DNA of 64,000 nt from the NCBI GenBank assembly GCA_033060915.1, contig CM065392.1, positions 5,257,001 to 5,321,000 of the forward strand, in the 5' to 3' direction. The position numbers and the translations under genes are program-made. Positions 61,565 to 64,000 of the stretch are shown here, piece by piece. Positions within the stretch are counted from its first letter, which is position 1. Every line of letters starts with the position of its first letter. This DNA is from Euryodendron excelsum (lineage: Eukaryota > Streptophyta > Magnoliopsida > Ericales > Pentaphylacaceae). The notes below the pieces were generated by a model, which was given only the letters and a program-made list of their open reading frames with translations, had not been told where the DNA came from and ran no database searches.

Positions 61565-61835
61565 CGGGGCGAGGTTTCGGTGGTGGTTTCTGCGGAGGTT
61601 TCTGCCCCTGACATAGTCTGTATTCCTCCGTATTTCATCTAGTACTTCTTGGTGACTTTCAGTGGGCGTCCATATCTCCGAGCTCAGTGTTCTTCTCGAT
61701 TGCCGATCTACTGGTGTGGATTGGTAGTGCGCCGAGTTGGTTTGATCTTTGCTAGTGGAGACTCTGCTACCTCTCCTATCATGGTTTTCTCTTCCGCCTC
61801 TTCGGTCATTCAGACTCGTGGTTTTTTCTTTAGCC

Positions 61836-61853
61836 TTCCCACATATGGCGCCA
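61836..61853 (-). promoter_or_regulatory. Gypsy primer-binding site
   Basis: Minus strand TGGCGCCATATGTGGGAA, two bases inside the 5' LTR boundary at 61856. It resembles the TGGCGCCGTCTGTGGGAA type common in plant Gypsy elements. Confidence 0.75.
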
Positions 61854-61855
61854 AT

Positions 61856-62442
61856 TGTAAGTGGGATTTTTCAGAAAGGCTGGGCCGAACTCTCAAGCCC
61901 CAAATGGATGAGCCCAAATTCCCTCTGCAAGAAAAGGAGGTTAGAATAGGTCGACCCTTGGTGGGCCGATCACACTCCGACGATTAAGTTAGCAAGTTTA
62001 ATCGAGATAAAAACGAACGAGAGTTGTAAATGCTTGGAGTTAACTGTCTATACCTGGCTCTCGATGTCTTGGGTATTTATAGCATGATCAATAGAGTGTG
62101 TTTGGCCTTGGCCTATCAGCAGGCTCTCATGGCCTGTTAGGTAAGCATCATTATTGGCGTCGCCTGGCCACTTACAGGGTCTGGTGCATCGTCGTGGGGG
62201 ATTCCGACTGACCGGACGTGCACGTCGACGTCGCATGGGTAGCTACCCCTACATTTAATGTGAGTCAACTCTGCATTTAATACTCGAAGACTGCTAGCGG
62301 TTTGGGGTCGCGGCGGGGAGGAGGTCGGCGGTCAAGGCCGGCCCATCCTCTAATTCTCATGTGGGCCGCCAAGCAGCCCCAACTTTAATTTGTGAAGATT
62401 GGGCCCCGTCCATTGGGTTGGGCCGGGGAATCTTCCCCCACA
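61856..62442 (-). repeat. 5' LTR of Gypsy derivative (right)
   Basis: 587 bp, similar to 57465-58071, with scattered substitutions and one gap of about 20 bp near 62306. Confidence 0.9.
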
Positions 62443-62447
62443 ATATA

Positions 62448-64000
62448 TATTAAGTGTTTGAGATTAATGTTAAGCCAAAAAAATTTTTTGACTCACTGAA
62501 ATAAAAATTGAAATCAAAACAAGAGGGGCATTATGTACCAGTCAATTTTTATATTTTTTTAATATCTAATTAAATTATTGTATATGCTTCTATAAATGGT
62601 TTGACATACAATAACATTGTATATTTTGGATTAATTAAAATAACAATTACAATTAATTAATTTTCCTTCTTTGTTGTAAAAACCGTTTTATCCCTAGGAC
62701 ACGAATCTAACAGGATTGTTTAATTAAGTATACGTGGGTGAATCGTGTATCCAAAATACCAATCAAATAATATGCAGAAGCAATCAACAATCACAGGGCA
62801 CACGATATTTAGCATGAAAACCAAATTGAGAGAAAATTACGGAACCTAATCTAGCCAATCAATGCACCATAAGAATGATTATAAGTTCACACTTATAATT
62901 ACTCACCCTATCGAATCCTCGATTCTAGGTGTTGCTCCTTATAAACTTTGGGTGTGCTCTCCTTGTACGTATCAGTTCGTCAGTTTGATTCCTACTACCC
63001 TTGATAGAGTGTTGAATCCACAACATTGTTGAACGCCTTCAAGCACCGATCTAATTCCACCAACAATGTCTTCTCAAAGTAGAAGAAAGAAACTCTCTCA
63101 GAACTTCACTTCAAAGATGCTTTTTTTTAATAAAAACTCACAATCTCATTCTATGTGATCTCTAAATTATGCAAATTTCTTGATACTCTTCAAAAGCACT
63201 CTATTTATAATAGCATAGGCCTCCTCAAGGTGCAAGTCCAATTTGGTATGATTTAGGCTTTCAAAACATAGAAGGAAACAAAGTTCGTAGCTATTTCTGT
63301 CGCTGTTGCATTCGAACTGCTGAGAATCCCGTTCAAACACTTAGGCTTGCCGTTCAAACGTCCGCTATATATAAGTGCGTAGATCTCAAAAAAATATATA
63401 AAATCGATATATTATGAATTTCGACAACACTTTTCACTTTTTTGTTTTTTGGTCCGAATTATTTTTGCTTTAATTGTTTGACAATATGCACTACGACTTT
63501 GCACTGGTCCCGTAAGAATAATTTTTGGATCGGCCATTGCTAGGAGTGGACGTCGGCCCAGTGGCCGTGAAGGCAGCCCCGACTTGGTTATTTTGGGCAG
63601 GTTGAAATATTGGAACGGGCCGGACTGAGTTGAATTCTTGGGCAAATTACTTTCGAGCTTGGATGAAGATTTGTAGCCCAACCCAGCTTGACAAGAAATA
63701 AATCTATTTTCAATTTTACCTATTATTTGTAGAATTAACTAACCAAACTGTTAAAAGCCATATTTTGTAAACAACACGAATTCAGATAGACCATGGCAAC
63801 AAATTTTTATTGAAGGCTTAATTGTCCATTATTGATAACAAGTTTATCAATCTAAGCAGCAGGATTGGGCCTTGAAGTTCCTTTTAAGGCTGTTCTTCAA
63901 ATAGTCATATTAGTCCCGATGATGGGAACTTCGGGCTAACATTTGATATGCAATAATAGCCCGGGGGAAGACCGGTTCGGCCATGTCCACAACTAGACCA
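62448..64000. other. Intergenic with a probable degenerate Copia LTR
   Basis: At about 62690-63370 the sequence resembles the general layout of the old Copia LTR (ACACGATATTT, CATGAAAACCAAATTGAGAG, TCGAATCCTCGATT, a minus-strand TATAAATAG near 63202-63210), so it is probably a decayed minus-strand LTR. No ends or partner. From about 63400 on nothing is recognisable. Confidence 0.35.

Larger units (their letters stand above)
57465..62442 (-). mobile_element. Pol-less Ty3/Gypsy derivative with antisense ORF
   Basis: 4978 bp flanked by ATATA (57460-57464 and 62443-62447). The LTRs are 607 and 587 bp, each TGTAAGTGGG...CCCCCACA on the plus strand. The primer site beside the right LTR (minus TGGCGCCATATGTGGGAAGG, about 61853-61834) is of the Gypsy type, so the element reads on the minus strand, and a G-rich polypurine tract (58072-58085) adjoins the left LTR. 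Internally there is gag (61564 to about 60606, minus) and then directly an antisense plus-strand ORF (58452 to about 60606). Protease, RT, RNase H and integrase are all absent. Antisense additional ORFs near the 3' LTR are known from Tat/Grande-type Gypsy elements, so this looks like an internal deletion derivative of such an element. Confidence 0.85.

Noticed and set aside
1..64000. CRISPR arrays, operons, rRNA or tRNA genes
   Set aside because: None seen; the spaced repeats here are minisatellites or LTR-internal arrays in a plant nuclear context.

Overview
The window is nuclear DNA of a higher plant, most likely a eudicot. The evidence is AT-rich intergenic DNA with many (GA)n/(CT)n microsatellites, introns with GT-AG borders, a tandem family of plant DC1-domain (divergent C1, Cys/His-rich) genes, and dense nested LTR retrotransposons. 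I cannot name the species.

Host genes. All host genes I can support belong to one DC1 family and lie on the minus strand. Paralogue A (2880-5897) is a pseudogene with a nonsense codon, frameshifts and a partial internal duplication. A short exon-2 relic lies at about 11826-11975. Paralogue B (12752-14833) is an apparently intact two-exon gene of 647 codons with ten DC1-like modules. Paralogue C (53277-55652) is an apparently intact three-exon gene of 590 codons with nine modules. My splice junctions for B and C keep frame exactly. Their 3' flanks are also related, so the copies arose by segmental tandem duplication. About 38 kb of mostly repeat DNA now separates B from C.

Repeat landscape, left to right: a hAT-like MITE (508-878); a decayed Copia pol tail (6831-7781) cut by a truncated piece of a giant LTR (7782-8702); a plus-strand Copia 3' end and LTR (8703-10285); a second MITE (16672-16870); a young Copia element with near-identical 1.1-kb LTRs and target duplication AAAAG (20920-27885) that landed inside another MITE; a 367-bp non-autonomous Helitron (28373-28739); a large nest from 28929 to 50281; and a pol-less Ty3/Gypsy derivative with target duplication ATATA (57465-62442).

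The nest. An old minus-strand, Sirevirus-like Copia (LTRs 28929-29891 and 49407-50281, extra ORF downstream of pol) was later hit by a 1.8-kb solo LTR (30196-32024, duplication CAGAG), by two solo LTRs of about 4.5 kb from one family in opposite orientations (33943-38466, duplication CTTAC; 39477-44028, duplication CCAAG), and by an unclassified 1.4-kb repeat (47632-49077). Removing the insertions restores a roughly 9-kb element.

Most unusual items: the giant solo-LTR family with internal tandem arrays; the Gypsy derivative that has lost all of pol but keeps an antisense, intron-containing ORF with its own TATA box; the duplicated W-box-like motif and hairpin upstream of the young Copia TATA box; and module and intron turnover among the DC1 paralogues. 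I found no tRNA, rRNA or CRISPR. Nothing here convincingly amounts to a wholly new biological system.
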